Shown here piece by piece: positions 1 to 8,577 of a stretch of DNA of 64,000 nucleotides (positions are counted from its first letter, which is position 1; each line of letters begins with the position of its first letter). This stretch comes from Nocardioides sp. zg-1308 (GTDB lineage: Bacteria; Actinomycetota; Actinomycetes; Propionibacteriales; Nocardioidaceae). A model generated the notes under the pieces. The model was not told where the DNA came from. It was given only the letters and a program-made list of their open reading frames with translations, and did not search any database. The DNA lies in contig NZ_JABJQY010000002.1 in NCBI RefSeq assembly GCF_013155375.1, positions 558,001-622,000 on the forward strand, written 5' to 3'. A program made the translations under genes and the position numbers.

Positions 1-140
1 TCGTAGCGGAAGAAGGCGTAGAGCCGGACGGTCAGCCGGTTGAGCTGCCACCCCCACGGGCCGCCCACGAGCACGACCAGGGCGAGGAGGTAGGCCGACC
101 CGAGTGCCACCAGCACGCGCCGGTCGCGCCACCCACCCAC
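1..140 (-). CDS. Membrane protein N-terminus, possibly VanZ-like (partial)
   Basis: Only the first 46 codons of this minus-strand gene lie in the window. The GTG at 140 opens a frame reading MGGWRDRRVLVALGSAYLLA, then a hydrophobic helix and an amphipathic part ending RLYAFFRY. One N-terminal membrane segment is visible. The NRLTVRLYAFFRY stretch resembles the start of actinobacterial VanZ-like proteins as I recall them, but too little is present to assign a family firmly. It is divergent from the kinase-like gene, with 22 bp between the two start codons. Confidence 0.45.
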   Translation of the reverse strand, partial: MGGWRDRRVLVALGSAYLLALVVLVGGPWGWQLNRLTVRLYAFFRY

Positions 141-162
141 GCGCCCACCCTAGAGTGGACCG

Positions 163-1221
163 GTGACCTCCGAGCCGCGTGTGCCCGACGTGGTCGTCGA
201 GGCGATGGGCGTGCCCGTCGGCATCCCCGTCACCGGGGCGGCGGTCGACCGGCTGCGCCACCAGTGGAGCCGCGCCCTCAGCGCCCGTGAGCCTGCGACG
301 GTCGTCGGCCTCGAGGACCTCGACACCGACGACGACGTCGCCCACGACTACGCGGTCACCTCGCGCGTCACGCTGGCCGCGCTCGACGCCACCGCGGGAC
401 GCCGGATCAACCTGCACGCGGGAGCAGTGGCCGACGAGGAGGGCCGAACGCTCGCCGTGATCGGGCCGTCCGGAGCCGGGAAGACCACCGCCGTCCGGCT
501 GCTCGCCCAGCGCCTGGGCTACCTCTCCGACGAGACCACCTCCGTCGACGAGACGCTCACCGTCCACCCCCACCCCAAGCCGCTGTCCGTCATCACCGAC
601 CGCGACGTGCCGCTGGCCAAGCACTCCCTCTCGCCCGACGACCTCGACCTGCTGCGCCCACCGGTCGCGTCGTACCTCCACCGCATCGTGCTGCTGCACC
701 GCGGCGACGACGACGCCGGGCTCGTGCCGCTCTCGCCCGCCCACGCGATCGCCGAGATCGTCGCGCAGACCTCCTCGCTGACCCTCCTCGACCACCCCGT
801 CCTGCGGCTCGCCGACACCATCGACGCGTGCGGCGGGGTGTGGGGGCTGCACTACCGCGAGCTCGCCGACTGGCTCGACGACCTCGTCGACCTCCTCGAC
901 GCCGAGGGCCAGCCGCCGCCGCCGCGCCTGCACCACCCGGGGACCCCGGACGCAGGTCCCGCCGACGGCGCCTGGTCGCGCGTCCCGTGGCGTGACGCCG
1001 TGGAGTACGACGACGAGCTGGTGCTGATGGTCGAGGACCGGGTCCACGTGCTGGCCGGCCTCGGCGTCGTGGCGTGGCTCTCGCTCGAGACGCCGCGCAC
1101 GCTCGACGAGCTCGTGCAGGAGGCGGAGGCGCTGTGGGGCCCCCACCCCGAGGCCGCCGGGCTGGTTGCCGGCGCGCTCGAGGTGCTGGCGGGCGAGGGC
1201 CTGCTCCGGCCGCCTGGGTGA
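163..1221 (+). CDS. HPr kinase-like P-loop protein fused to a PqqD-like domain
   Basis: A 352-residue protein starting at GTG 163. Residues 85-87 (HAG) followed by a Walker A loop at 101-109 (GPSGAGKTT), a Ser-Asp-Glu segment near 137 and a basic helix resemble the ATP-binding core of HPr kinase/phosphorylase. The last 75 residues (from about 275, WRDAVEYDDELVL) look like a PqqD-type domain, the fold used as a peptide recognition element in RiPP pathways. The domain combination suggests a kinase acting on a peptide or small protein, but no precursor peptide is visible here. HPr kinase itself is not expected because no HPr or PTS gene is nearby. The fold calls are fairly secure; the substrate is unknown. 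Confidence 0.7.
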   Translation: MTSEPRVPDVVVEAMGVPVGIPVTGAAVDRLRHQWSRALSAREPATVVGLEDLDTDDDVAHDYAVTSRVTLAALDATAGRRINLHAGAVADEEGRTLAVIGPSGAGKTTAVRLLAQRLGYLSDETTSVDETLTVHPHPKPLSVITDRDVPLAKHSLSPDDLDLLRPPVASYLHRIVLLHRGDDDAGLVPLSPAHAIAEIVAQTSSLTLLDHPVLRLADTIDACGGVWGLHYRELADWLDDLVDLLDAEGQPPPPRLHHPGTPDAGPADGAWSRVPWRDAVEYDDELVLMVEDRVHVLAGLGVVAWLSLETPRTLDELVQEAEALWGPHPEAAGLVAGALEVLAGEGLLRPPG

Positions 1222-1240
1222 TCGCAGTAACGTGCGAGCC

Positions 1241-2416
1241 ATGACCGCTCGCCGCCAGCTGCCCACCGACGAGGCCCGCGACCTGCTCGCCCTGACCCGC
1301 GAGATCGCGACCAAGGAGCTGGCGTCGCGCTCGACGGAGGCCGAGGCGACCGAGACCTTCCCCCGCGACGTCTTCCGGATGCTCGGCCGGGCCGGGCTGC
1401 TCTCGCTGCCCTACCCCGAGGAGCACGGCGGCGGTGACCAGCCCTACGAGGTCTACCTGCAGGTGCTGGAGGAGATCAGCGCGGTCTGGGCGTCCGTCGG
1501 CGTCGGCGTGTCGGTCCACGCGCTGTCCTGCTTCGGCCTGGAGTCCTTCGGCACCGACGAGCAGCGCGCCGAGTGGCTCCCCGACATGCTCGGCGGCGAG
1601 CTGCTGGGGGCGTACTGCCTCTCCGAGCCGCACGCGGGCTCCGACCCCGCCGCGATGCGGACGACCGCGCGCCGCGACGGCGACACCTACATCATCAACG
1701 GCGCGAAGGCGTGGACCACCCACGGCGGGCACGCCGACTTCTACAAGGTGATGGCACGCACCTCCGACGACGCTGGTGCTTCTCGGGGGGCAGGCATCTC
1801 CTGCTTCCTGGTGCCGGCCTCGGCCGAGGGCCTCACCGCCGACCCGCCGGAGCGCAAGATGGGACTGACCGGCTCCGCCACGGCGACGATGCGGTTCGAC
1901 GACGTCCGGGTCGACGCCTCGCGCCGGCTCGGCGCGGAGGGCGAGGGGCTGCGCATCGCCCTCGCGGGCCTCGACTCAGGCCGGCTCGGCATCGCGGCGG
2001 TCGCGACCGGTCTCGCCCAGGGCGCCCTCGACGCGGCCGTGGCCTACGCACGTGAGCGGGAGACCTTCGGCACCCGGATCATCGACCACCAGGGCCTCGC
2101 CTTCGTCCTCGCCGACATGGAGGCGGCCGTCGTGTCGGCCCGCGCGACGATGCTGCACGCCGCCCGCCTCAAGGACGCCGGCCTGCCGTTCTCCCGCGAA
2201 GCGTCGATCGCCAAGCTGGTCGCCACCGACAACGCCATGAAGGTCACCACGGACGCCGTCCAGGTCCTCGGCGGCTACGGCTACACCCGCGACTTCCCGG
2301 TCGAGCGCTACATGCGCGAGGCCAAGGTGATGCAGATCTTCGAGGGCACCAACCAGATCCAGCGGATGGTGATCTCCCGCTCGCTCGCGAAGGACAACGC
2401 GGGCGGGATCGGCTGA
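1241..2416 (+). CDS. Acyl-CoA dehydrogenase
   Basis: FAD-dependent alpha,beta-desaturation of an acyl-CoA thioester, with electrons passed to electron-transfer flavoprotein. The 391-residue length fits the family. The FAD/substrate signature AYCLSEPHAGSD is at 124-135, and IFEGTNQIQR at 367-376 carries the catalytic Glu (E368) of the short-chain class. The ATG at 1241 is preferred over in-frame upstream starts, which would overlap the end of the previous gene. The gene stands alone on its strand; an 80-bp extragenic repeat follows its stop. Chain-length specificity cannot be read from the sequence. Confidence 0.9.
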   Translation: MTARRQLPTDEARDLLALTREIATKELASRSTEAEATETFPRDVFRMLGRAGLLSLPYPEEHGGGDQPYEVYLQVLEEISAVWASVGVGVSVHALSCFGLESFGTDEQRAEWLPDMLGGELLGAYCLSEPHAGSDPAAMRTTARRDGDTYIINGAKAWTTHGGHADFYKVMARTSDDAGASRGAGISCFLVPASAEGLTADPPERKMGLTGSATATMRFDDVRVDASRRLGAEGEGLRIALAGLDSGRLGIAAVATGLAQGALDAAVAYARERETFGTRIIDHQGLAFVLADMEAAVVSARATMLHAARLKDAGLPFSREASIAKLVATDNAMKVTTDAVQVLGGYGYTRDFPVERYMREAKVMQIFEGTNQIQRMVISRSLAKDNAGGIG

Positions 2417-2454
2417 GGCTCGGGGCGGTCGCCGGTCCTGGCTGCGTCGCCGGG

Positions 2455-2534
2455 TCTGGAGTCCCCGGATATCCGGTGACCACCGTGCTTACAGGTGGAG
2501 ATCTCGACCGACAAGCACGCAACTCGGGTGCACA
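2455..2534 (+). repeat. 80-bp extragenic repeat, copy A
   Basis: This 80-bp element recurs at 8448-8527 in the opposite orientation with about six substitutions. It contains the 12-bp palindrome CCGGATATCCGG near one end, a conserved core ATCTCGACCGACAAG, and the end ACTCGGGTGCACA. Both copies lie between convergent genes, just after stop codons. No open frame is conserved between the copies, so it is non-coding. Confidence 0.8.
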
Positions 2535-2542
2535 GTCCGGCG

Positions 2543-3208
2543 TCAGACGTCGGTGACCCGCACCCCGGCGTGCGCCTTGTAGCGCCGGTTGATCGAGATC
2601 AGGTTGGCGGTCAGCGCCTCGACCTGGTGCGCGTTGCGCAACCGGCCGCCGTACATCCCCCGCATGCCGGGTACGACGTCCGCCAGCGCCTGCACCAGGT
2701 CGGTGGCCTCGCGGTCGTCGCCGAGCACGAGCACGTCGGTGTCGACCCGCTCGACCGTCGGGTCCTCGAGCAGCACGGCGCTGACGTTGTGGAAGGCACC
2801 CACGACGGTCGAGCCGGTGAGGATCGCCGCGGCCTGCTGGGTCGCCGAGCCCTCCTCGACCGGGAGCGCGTACGCGCCCTGCTTGTCGAAGCCGAGCGGG
2901 TTGACGCAGTCGACGACGATCTTGCCCGCGAGCTCCTCGGTGAGTGACCGCAGCAGCTCCTCGTGACCGTCCCAGGGCACCACGACCAGCACGACGTCCC
3001 CGGCCGCGGCGGCCTCGGCGTTGCTGGCCCCGCGGACGCGACCCACCTCGGCCAGCGCCGTGGCGGCGTCTGCGGCCCGCGACGCGTCCCGCGAGCCGAG
3101 CACGACCTCGAGGCCGGCCGCGGCGAAGCGCCGCGCGAGCCCGCGACCCTGCGGTCCCGTGCCGCCGAGCACGGCGATGGTCAGCGAGGTGACGTCGTGG
3201 TCGCTCAT
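2543..3208 (-). CDS. F420-dependent NADP reductase (NPDG/Fno family)
   Basis: A 221-residue protein that should move hydride between coenzyme F420 and NADP. The N-terminal Rossmann loop IAVLGGTGPQGRG (residues 11-23) followed by VVLGSRD matches the F420H2:NADP oxidoreductase family. The middle segment VVPWDGHEELL and the later DCVNPLGFDKQG stretch are also typical. The start is the ATG at 3208; the longer frame upstream runs into the promoter region of the divergent DJ-1 gene. It supports an F420-using organism. Confidence 0.88.
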   Translation of the reverse strand: MSDHDVTSLTIAVLGGTGPQGRGLARRFAAAGLEVVLGSRDASRAADAATALAEVGRVRGASNAEAAAAGDVVLVVVPWDGHEELLRSLTEELAGKIVVDCVNPLGFDKQGAYALPVEEGSATQQAAAILTGSTVVGAFHNVSAVLLEDPTVERVDTDVLVLGDDREATDLVQALADVVPGMRGMYGGRLRNAHQVEALTANLISINRRYKAHAGVRVTDV

Positions 3209-3324
3209 CCCCCGGACGCTAGCGAACGCCGCACCGCGTCCCGCAGCCGCCCGTCGGGCGGACGGCGCCCGGCTCACCCTTCTGTGTGTTGCCCCGACCC
3301 TGTGGGCGAGCGACGGTGGAGGAC

Positions 3325-3849
3325 ATGTCCAAGCGCATCGCATTCCTGACCGCTCCCGAGGGTGTCGAGGAGGTCGAGCTCACCAAGCCGTGGCAGGCCG
3401 TCGTCGACGCCGGCCACACCGCCGAGCTGCTCTCGCTCGACGAGGGCGAGGTGCAGCTCTTCCAGCACCTCGACAAGTCGAGCACGCAGCGCGTCGACCG
3501 CCGCGTCAGCGACGTCGCGGTGGCCGACTACGACGCCCTCGTCCTGCCCGGCGGCGTCGCCAACCCCGACGCCCTGCGGATGGACGAGGAGGCCGTCGCC
3601 TTCATCCGCGACTTCGTCGACTCCGGCAAGACCGTCGCCGCGATCTGCCACGCACCGTGGACCCTCATCGAGGCCGACCGCGTGCAGGGCAAGCGGCTCG
3701 CGAGCTGGCCGAGCCTGCAGACCGACATCCGCAACAGCGGCGGCGAGTGGGTCGACGAGGAGGTCGTCGTCGACGGCAACCTCATCACCAGCCGCAACCC
3801 CGACGACATCCCCGCGTTCTCCAAGACGCTCCTCGACGCCCTGGGCTGA
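3325..3849 (+). CDS. DJ-1/PfpI family protein (type 1 glutamine amidotransferase fold)
   Basis: A 174-residue single-domain protein. The nucleophile elbow AICHAPW places Cys108 followed by His109, and Glu16 in GVEEVEL is the partner acid seen in DJ-1/PfpI proteins. Members act as proteases, deglycases or chaperones, and the sequence does not decide between these. ATG 3325 has a GGTGGAGGA ribosome site just upstream. The stop is 7 bp from the end of the convergent reductase gene. Confidence 0.85.
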   Translation: MSKRIAFLTAPEGVEEVELTKPWQAVVDAGHTAELLSLDEGEVQLFQHLDKSSTQRVDRRVSDVAVADYDALVLPGGVANPDALRMDEEAVAFIRDFVDSGKTVAAICHAPWTLIEADRVQGKRLASWPSLQTDIRNSGGEWVDEEVVVDGNLITSRNPDDIPAFSKTLLDALG

Positions 3850-3856
3850 GGTCCGC

Positions 3857-4543
3857 CTAGGCGTCCCGCTCCACCAGCCAGCGTCCCAGCAGCGTCCCGT
3901 CCTGCTCGAGCAGCAGGACGGGACGCAGCGCTGTGTCCACCTCGGCACCCGTGGCCATCCGTACGGCGTCGCCGCCGGTGAGCCGCGGCACGACGGTCCA
4001 GCACAGCTCGTCGACGACGTCGGCGGCCAGCAGGTCGGCGAACAGCGACGGCCCGCCCTCGCACAGCTGCTCGGACCAGCCCCGCGCCGCCAGTCCGGCC
4101 TTGAGCGCGGCGAGGTCGATCTGGTCCTCGCCGAGCACCATGACGTTGTCCTCCCCCAGCGCCTCGCGCGCCGCCGCCAGGCCGTCGGAGCTCGCCACGG
4201 TCGCCATCAGCACCCGGCCGGGCGGTGCGTCGGCGAGCGTCGGCGGCACGTCCGCGGAGCGGCTCACGACGACCAGCGGGATCCGCGGGACGTCGTACCC
4301 CTCGGCGCGCAGCGTGCCGGCGCCCACGACCAGGCAGTCGGCTCGGCTGCGGAGGGCGTCGAAGACCCGCTTGTCGGCGTCGTCGTTGATGCTCTTGCTG
4401 ACCCCGTCCGACCCCTGGGCGGCGCCGTCGACCGTGCTGACGAAGTTCACCCGCAGCCACGGTCCGCCCGGCGGGGCGTACGCCTCCGCCAGCTGGTCGT
4501 CGGACAGGTCGGAGAGGCGCTCGAGCTCGAGGTGTTCGGTCAC
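3857..4543 (-). CDS. Pyrimidine reductase family protein (RibD C-terminal fold)
   Basis: A 228-residue stand-alone RibD_C/DHFR-like reductase. LRVNFVSTVDGAAQG (30-44) and the NADPH-binding LVVGAGTLRAEGY stretch (about 91-103) are the family's usual first motifs, and LCEGGPSLFADLL is the conserved C-terminal motif. The deaminase half of riboflavin RibD is absent. It starts at GTG 4543, only 17 bp from the divergent DHPS-like gene, so the two share a control region. Whether it works in riboflavin or pterin metabolism cannot be told from sequence. Confidence 0.82.
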   Translation of the reverse strand: MTEHLELERLSDLSDDQLAEAYAPPGGPWLRVNFVSTVDGAAQGSDGVSKSINDDADKRVFDALRSRADCLVVGAGTLRAEGYDVPRIPLVVVSRSADVPPTLADAPPGRVLMATVASSDGLAAAREALGEDNVMVLGEDQIDLAALKAGLAARGWSEQLCEGGPSLFADLLAADVVDELCWTVVPRLTGGDAVRMATGAEVDTALRPVLLLEQDGTLLGRWLVERDA

Positions 4544-4560
4544 GTGCCTACTGTTGCACC

Positions 4561-5463
4561 GTGATCACACTGGCCGACCTCGCCGACCTGCACCACGCGC
4601 ACGGCGACGCGTGGGACGCCGCGGTGGCACCGGTGATCCTGGACGGCCCGCGCGGCCCCGTCACGATCGGCGACGGGGCGGTGACGCTGATGGGTTGCGT
4701 CAACCTCTCCCGCGACTCGACCTACCGCGAGAGCGTCGCCACGAGCCCCGCCGACGCCGTGCGGATGGGCCGCGTCCAGGCCGCCCAGGGCGCCGAGGTG
4801 ATCGACCTCGGGGCCGAGTCGAGCAACGCGCGCGCCGCTCGCGTGTCCGCGGCCGACCAGGTCGCCACCCTCGTGCCTGCGGTGAAGGAGCTCGCGCAGG
4901 AGGTCGTCGTCTCGGTGGAGACCTACGAGCCCGACGTGGTCCGGGCCTGCCTCGACGCGGGGGCCCGGGTGCTCAACATGACCGGCCGCCAGCACGAGGA
5001 GGCGATGCTCGCCCTGGCCGCGGAGTACGACGCCGCGGTCGTGATGTGCTTCGGCGAGACGGCCAACGTGCGCGAGATCGCCGACGTCCCTCCCGACGCC
5101 GACCCGATGCCCGTGCTGCTCGACCACTTCGCGCCGCGGGTCGAGCGCGCCCGGGCCGCGGGCGTCGACAAGGTCGTCGTCGACCCCGGCATGGGCTTCT
5201 ACTACGGCAACCTCGTCGACCCCATGACGCGCGCGCGCCACCAGGCCCGGGTGCTCGCGCAGACCTTCCGCCTGCGCCCGCTCGGCGTACCGGTGTGCAA
5301 CGCGGTGCCACACACCTACGACATCTTCGGCGACGAGTTCCGCAAGGCCGAGGGGTTCTACGGCACGTTCGCCGGCATCGGCGGCACGCACCTGCTGCGC
5401 ACCCACGAGGTGGCCCACCTGCGCGTGGTCCTCAAGGCCCTCGCGGAGCTCGAGGTCCGCTGA
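4561..5463 (+). CDS. Dihydropteroate synthase-like protein (divergent)
   Basis: A 300-residue TIM-barrel protein of the pterin-binding family. The first DHPS motif is altered to [15 protein letters not shown] (usual form NVTPDSFSDGG), the DPG motif reads DPGMGFYYG without the catalytic Lys normally found after GF, and the C-terminal Arg-x-His-Asp motif is RTHEV. The barrel and the pterin-pocket Asn and Asp remain, so it may bind a pterin but lack normal synthase activity. The GTG at 4561 lies seven bases after TACTGT (4549-4554), so the message may be leaderless. It pairs divergently with the RibD_C reductase. Confidence 0.78.
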   Translation: MITLADLADLHHAHGDAWDAAVAPVILDGPRGPVTIGDGAVTLMGCVNLSRDSTYRESVATSPADAVRMGRVQAAQGAEVIDLGAESSNARAARVSAADQVATLVPAVKELAQEVVVSVETYEPDVVRACLDAGARVLNMTGRQHEEAMLALAAEYDAAVVMCFGETANVREIADVPPDADPMPVLLDHFAPRVERARAAGVDKVVVDPGMGFYYGNLVDPMTRARHQARVLAQTFRLRPLGVPVCNAVPHTYDIFGDEFRKAEGFYGTFAGIGGTHLLRTHEVAHLRVVLKALAELEVR

Positions 5464-5476
5464 CGGGCCGAGCGGG

Positions 5477-6490
5477 TCAGCCGGCGAAGCCCTGCGGGTT
5501 CTGCGACTGCCAGCGCCAGACGTCCTCGCACATGTCCTCGATCGTCTTCTTCGTGCTCCACCCCAGCTCGGCGTTGGCCTTGGAGGGGTCGGCGTAGGAC
5601 GTGGCGATGTCGCCGGCCCGGCGCGGCACGATCTCGTAGGGGATCGGCCGGCCGACGGCCTTCTCGAAGGCGCGCAGCATCTCCAGCACGCTGGTGCCCC
5701 GGCCGGAGCCGAGGTTCCAGGTGTGCACCGCGACGTCGGAGCGCTCGAGCGCCTCCAGCGCCGCGATGTGCCCGGCAGCGAGGTCCTCGACGTGGATGTA
5801 GTCGCGCACGCCGGTGCCGTCGACGGTGTCGTAGTCGTCGCCGAAGACCAGCAGCCGGTCGCGCTTGCCGACGGCGACCTGCGCGATGAACGGCACGAGG
5901 TTGTTGGGGATGCCCGAGGGGTCCTCGCCGATGGTGCCGGAGGGATGGGCGCCGACCGGGTTGAAGTAGCGCAGCAGCGCGAAGCGCATCTGCGGCGCCG
6001 CCACCGCCACGTCGCGCAGGATCTGCTCCTGCATCACCTTGGTCCAGCCGTAGGGGTTGGTGGCGTAGGTGCGCCGGTCCTCGGTCGCGCCCGCCTGCTC
6101 CTCGCCGTAGACGGTGGCGCTGCTCGAGAACACCATCTTGTCGACGTCGTAGCGCTGCATCGCGCGGACGAGGGAGAAGGTCGAGCCGAGGTTGTTCTCG
6201 TAGTAGTCGAGCGGCTTCTCCACGCTCTCGCCGACGGCCTTGTGCCCGGCGAAGTGGATGACGCCGTCGAAGTCCTCGGTGGCGAAGAGGTGCTCGGTCT
6301 TGTCGAGGTCGGTGAGGTCGAAGGAGTGCGCCGCGATGCTCGTCCCGGTCAACGCCTCGAGGCGGCCGAGCACGGTCGGGTTGGCGTTGCTGAAGTTGTC
6401 GACGATCACGACGTCGTGGCCGGCAGCGATGAGCTGGATGACGGTGTGCGAGCCGATGTAGCCGGCACCGCCGCTGACGAGGATCTTCAT
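5477..6490 (-). CDS. galE: UDP-glucose 4-epimerase
   Basis: Interconverts UDP-glucose and UDP-galactose with bound NAD. The 337-residue length is standard. The NAD loop [11 protein letters not shown] is at 5-15, SSSATVYGE carries the active-site Ser, and the YxxxK pair is in NPYGWTKVM. The C-terminal part contains [13 protein letters not shown], as in GalE. ATG 6490 is divergent from the gmd gene. It supplies galactose donors beside the deoxysugar genes. Confidence 0.93.
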   Translation of the reverse strand: MKILVSGGAGYIGSHTVIQLIAAGHDVVIVDNFSNANPTVLGRLEALTGTSIAAHSFDLTDLDKTEHLFATEDFDGVIHFAGHKAVGESVEKPLDYYENNLGSTFSLVRAMQRYDVDKMVFSSSATVYGEEQAGATEDRRTYATNPYGWTKVMQEQILRDVAVAAPQMRFALLRYFNPVGAHPSGTIGEDPSGIPNNLVPFIAQVAVGKRDRLLVFGDDYDTVDGTGVRDYIHVEDLAAGHIAALEALERSDVAVHTWNLGSGRGTSVLEMLRAFEKAVGRPIPYEIVPRRAGDIATSYADPSKANAELGWSTKKTIEDMCEDVWRWQSQNPQGFAG

Positions 6491-6532
6491 GACCCCACCC
6501 TAACGACCGACGCGGCTGACAGAATGCCCGTC

Positions 6533-7513
6533 ATGCCCAGTGCTCTCATCACCGGAATCACCGGCCAGGACGGCCTCTACCTCGCCGAGCTGCTGCTCGA
6601 GAAGGGGTACGACGTCCACGGCCTGATCCGCGGCCAGAACAACCCGCGGCGCGAGCTGGTGTCCAAGGTGGTTCCCGACGTCGAGCTGCACAACGGCGAC
6701 CTGACCGACCTGTCCAGCCTGATGCGGGCGATGCGCGACTCGCAGCCCGACGAGGTCTACAACCTCGGCGCGATCTCGTTCGTCGCCTACTCCTGGGAGA
6801 ACGCGTTCGTCACCAGCGACGTGACCGGCATGGGCGTGCTCAACATGCTCGAGGCCGTCCGGCTCCACGCCGGCGACGAGCCCGGCAGCATCCGGTTCTA
6901 CCAGGCGTCGAGCTCGGAGATGTTCGGCAAGGTGCAGGAGGTCCCGCAGAAGGAGACCACCCTGCTGTGGCCGCGCTCGCCCTACGGCGTGAGCAAGGTC
7001 TACGGCCACTACATGACCATCAACTACCGCGAGTCCTACGGCATGCACGCCTCCTCGGGGATCCTGTTCAACCACGAGTCGCCGCGCCGCGGCCCTGAGT
7101 TCGTGACCCGCAAGATCAGCCAGGCGGTGGCCCGCATCCACCTCGGCCAGCAGAAGACGATGGCGCTCGGCAACCTCGACGCGCAGCGCGACTGGGGCTA
7201 CGCCGGCGACTACGTCGAGGCGATGTGGCGGATGCTGCAGCAGGACGAGGCCGACGACTACGTCATCGCCACCGGCGAGACCCACTCCATCCGCGACTTC
7301 CTCGACCTGGCCTTCGCGCACGTCGGCGTCGACGACTGGTCCGAGCACGTCACCCAGGACCCGCGCTTCATGCGCCCGGCCGAGGTCGAGCTCCTCATCG
7401 GCGACGCCTCGAAGGCCAGGGAGCAGCTCGGCTGGACGCCGACCGTGTCCTTCCCCGAGCTCGTGGCGATGATGGTCGACAGCGACATCGCGGCGGTCAA
7501 GGCGGGCTGGTGA
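6533..7513 (+). CDS. gmd: GDP-mannose 4,6-dehydratase
   Basis: Converts GDP-mannose to GDP-4-keto-6-deoxymannose, the first step to GDP-fucose, GDP-rhamnose or related sugars. The 326-residue SDR has the NADP loop [16 protein letters not shown] at its N-terminus, the catalytic SSSEMFGK and SPYGVSK (Tyr/Lys) segments, and the Gmd hallmark [20 protein letters not shown] 6533 is chosen by family length; ATG 6524, three codons upstream, is equally possible. The stop overlaps the next gene's start in a GTGA junction. Confidence 0.9.
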   Translation: MPSALITGITGQDGLYLAELLLEKGYDVHGLIRGQNNPRRELVSKVVPDVELHNGDLTDLSSLMRAMRDSQPDEVYNLGAISFVAYSWENAFVTSDVTGMGVLNMLEAVRLHAGDEPGSIRFYQASSSEMFGKVQEVPQKETTLLWPRSPYGVSKVYGHYMTINYRESYGMHASSGILFNHESPRRGPEFVTRKISQAVARIHLGQQKTMALGNLDAQRDWGYAGDYVEAMWRMLQQDEADDYVIATGETHSIRDFLDLAFAHVGVDDWSEHVTQDPRFMRPAEVELLIGDASKAREQLGWTPTVSFPELVAMMVDSDIAAVKAGW

Positions 7514-8445
7514 CCGCTCGCGCGTTCGTCACGGGGATCGGCGGCCAGGACGGCACCTACCTCGCTGAGCGCCTGGTGGGCGAGGGCGTGGAGGTCCACG
7601 CCCTCGTCTACTCCGCCGACGGGCACCCCCCGCACTGCCCCGACGAGGTGGTGCTGCACACCGGCGACCTCGGCGACCTCGCCGGGACCCGCCGGCTCGT
7701 CCTCGACGTCGCGCCGCAGGAGGTCTACAACCTCGCCGCGATCAGCTCCGTGGCGCAGTCGTGGGACGAGCCCGACCGCACGGCCCACGTCAACGGGCAG
7801 GCCGCCGTCGCCCTCATGGAGTCGGTCCGCCACCTCGACGGCGTACGACTCGTGCAGGCCTCGAGCGCCGAGATCTTCGGCGAGCCCGCCGCCAGCCCGC
7901 AGACCGAGTCGACCGCGATCCGGCCGGTGAACCCGTACGGCGCCGCGAAGGCGTTCGCGCACCTGTCGGCCCACGTCTTCCGCCAGCGCGACCTCCACGT
8001 CTCGAGCGCGATCCTCTACAACCACGAGTCGCCGCGTCGCGCCGAGCGGTTCGTGACCCGCAAGATCACCTCGACGGTCGCCGCGATCGCCCGCGGCGAG
8101 GCCGACGAGCTGGTGCTCGGCAACCTCGACGCCCGCCGCGACTGGGGGTGGGCGCCGGACTACGTCGACGCGATGGTGCGGGCCGCCCGCGCCGACGAGC
8201 CGGCCGACTACGTCGTGGCCACCGGCCGCGCGCACTCGGTGCGCGACTTCGTCGCCGCCGCCTTCGCGGCCGCGGGGATCAGCGACTGGGAGCGCCTCGT
8301 CCGCCAGGACGCGGCCTTCTTCCGGCCCGCCGACCCGACCGAGCTCGTGGGCGACGCCTCGAAGCTGCGCGACGAGCTCGGCTGGGAGCCCACGGTGGCC
8401 TTCGAGGAGCTGGTGGCCCGGATGGTGGCCGCCGACCTCCGCTGA
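7510..8445 (+). CDS. Second GDP-mannose 4,6-dehydratase-like SDR
   Basis: A 311-residue paralogue of the preceding gene, translationally coupled to it by a GTGA overlap. It keeps [17 protein letters not shown], the ASSAEIFGE segment, the YGAAK catalytic pair and the Gmd signature [17 protein letters not shown]. The substrate-binding N-terminal third is shortened: the [12 protein letters not shown] region of the first copy is replaced by [10 protein letters not shown]. It could be a second dehydratase with other specificity, a heteromeric partner, or an enzyme that has taken over a reductase or epimerase step. No separate GDP-fucose synthase or Rmd gene is in the cluster. Confidence 0.8.
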   Translation: MTARAFVTGIGGQDGTYLAERLVGEGVEVHALVYSADGHPPHCPDEVVLHTGDLGDLAGTRRLVLDVAPQEVYNLAAISSVAQSWDEPDRTAHVNGQAAVALMESVRHLDGVRLVQASSAEIFGEPAASPQTESTAIRPVNPYGAAKAFAHLSAHVFRQRDLHVSSAILYNHESPRRAERFVTRKITSTVAAIARGEADELVLGNLDARRDWGWAPDYVDAMVRAARADEPADYVVATGRAHSVRDFVAAAFAAAGISDWERLVRQDAAFFRPADPTELVGDASKLRDELGWEPTVAFEELVARMVAADLR

Positions 8446-8447
8446 GG

Positions 8448-8527
8448 TGTGCACCCGAGTTCCGTACTTGTCGGTCGAGATCTCTACCTGCAACCACGGC
8501 GGTCACCGGATATCCGGGGACTCCAGA
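8448..8527 (-). repeat. 80-bp extragenic repeat, copy B (inverted relative to copy A)
   Basis: The reverse complement of this segment matches 2455-2534 across 80 bp with about six mismatches, including the CCGGATATCCGG palindrome and the ATCTCGACCGACAAG core. It starts three bases after the stop of the second gmd-like gene and runs into a 16-bp tandem array. Confidence 0.8.
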
Positions 8528-8572
8528 GCGAGCGCGGCCCAGAGCCAGCGCGGCCCAGAGCCAGCGCGGGCC
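8525..8572. repeat. Three tandem 16-bp repeats
   Basis: Three back-to-back copies of AGAGCCAGCGCGGCCC with one or two substitutions (8525-8540, 8541-8556, 8557-8572). They directly adjoin repeat copy B and end just before the stop of rfbA. This is a candidate variable-number locus in a convergent intergenic region. Confidence 0.75.
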
Positions 8573-8577
8573 AGCCC

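Noticed and set aside
1166..1240. Upstream start for the acyl-CoA dehydrogenase
   Set aside because: It overlaps the end of the kinase-like gene and gives an Arg/Cys-rich N-terminus foreign to the family.
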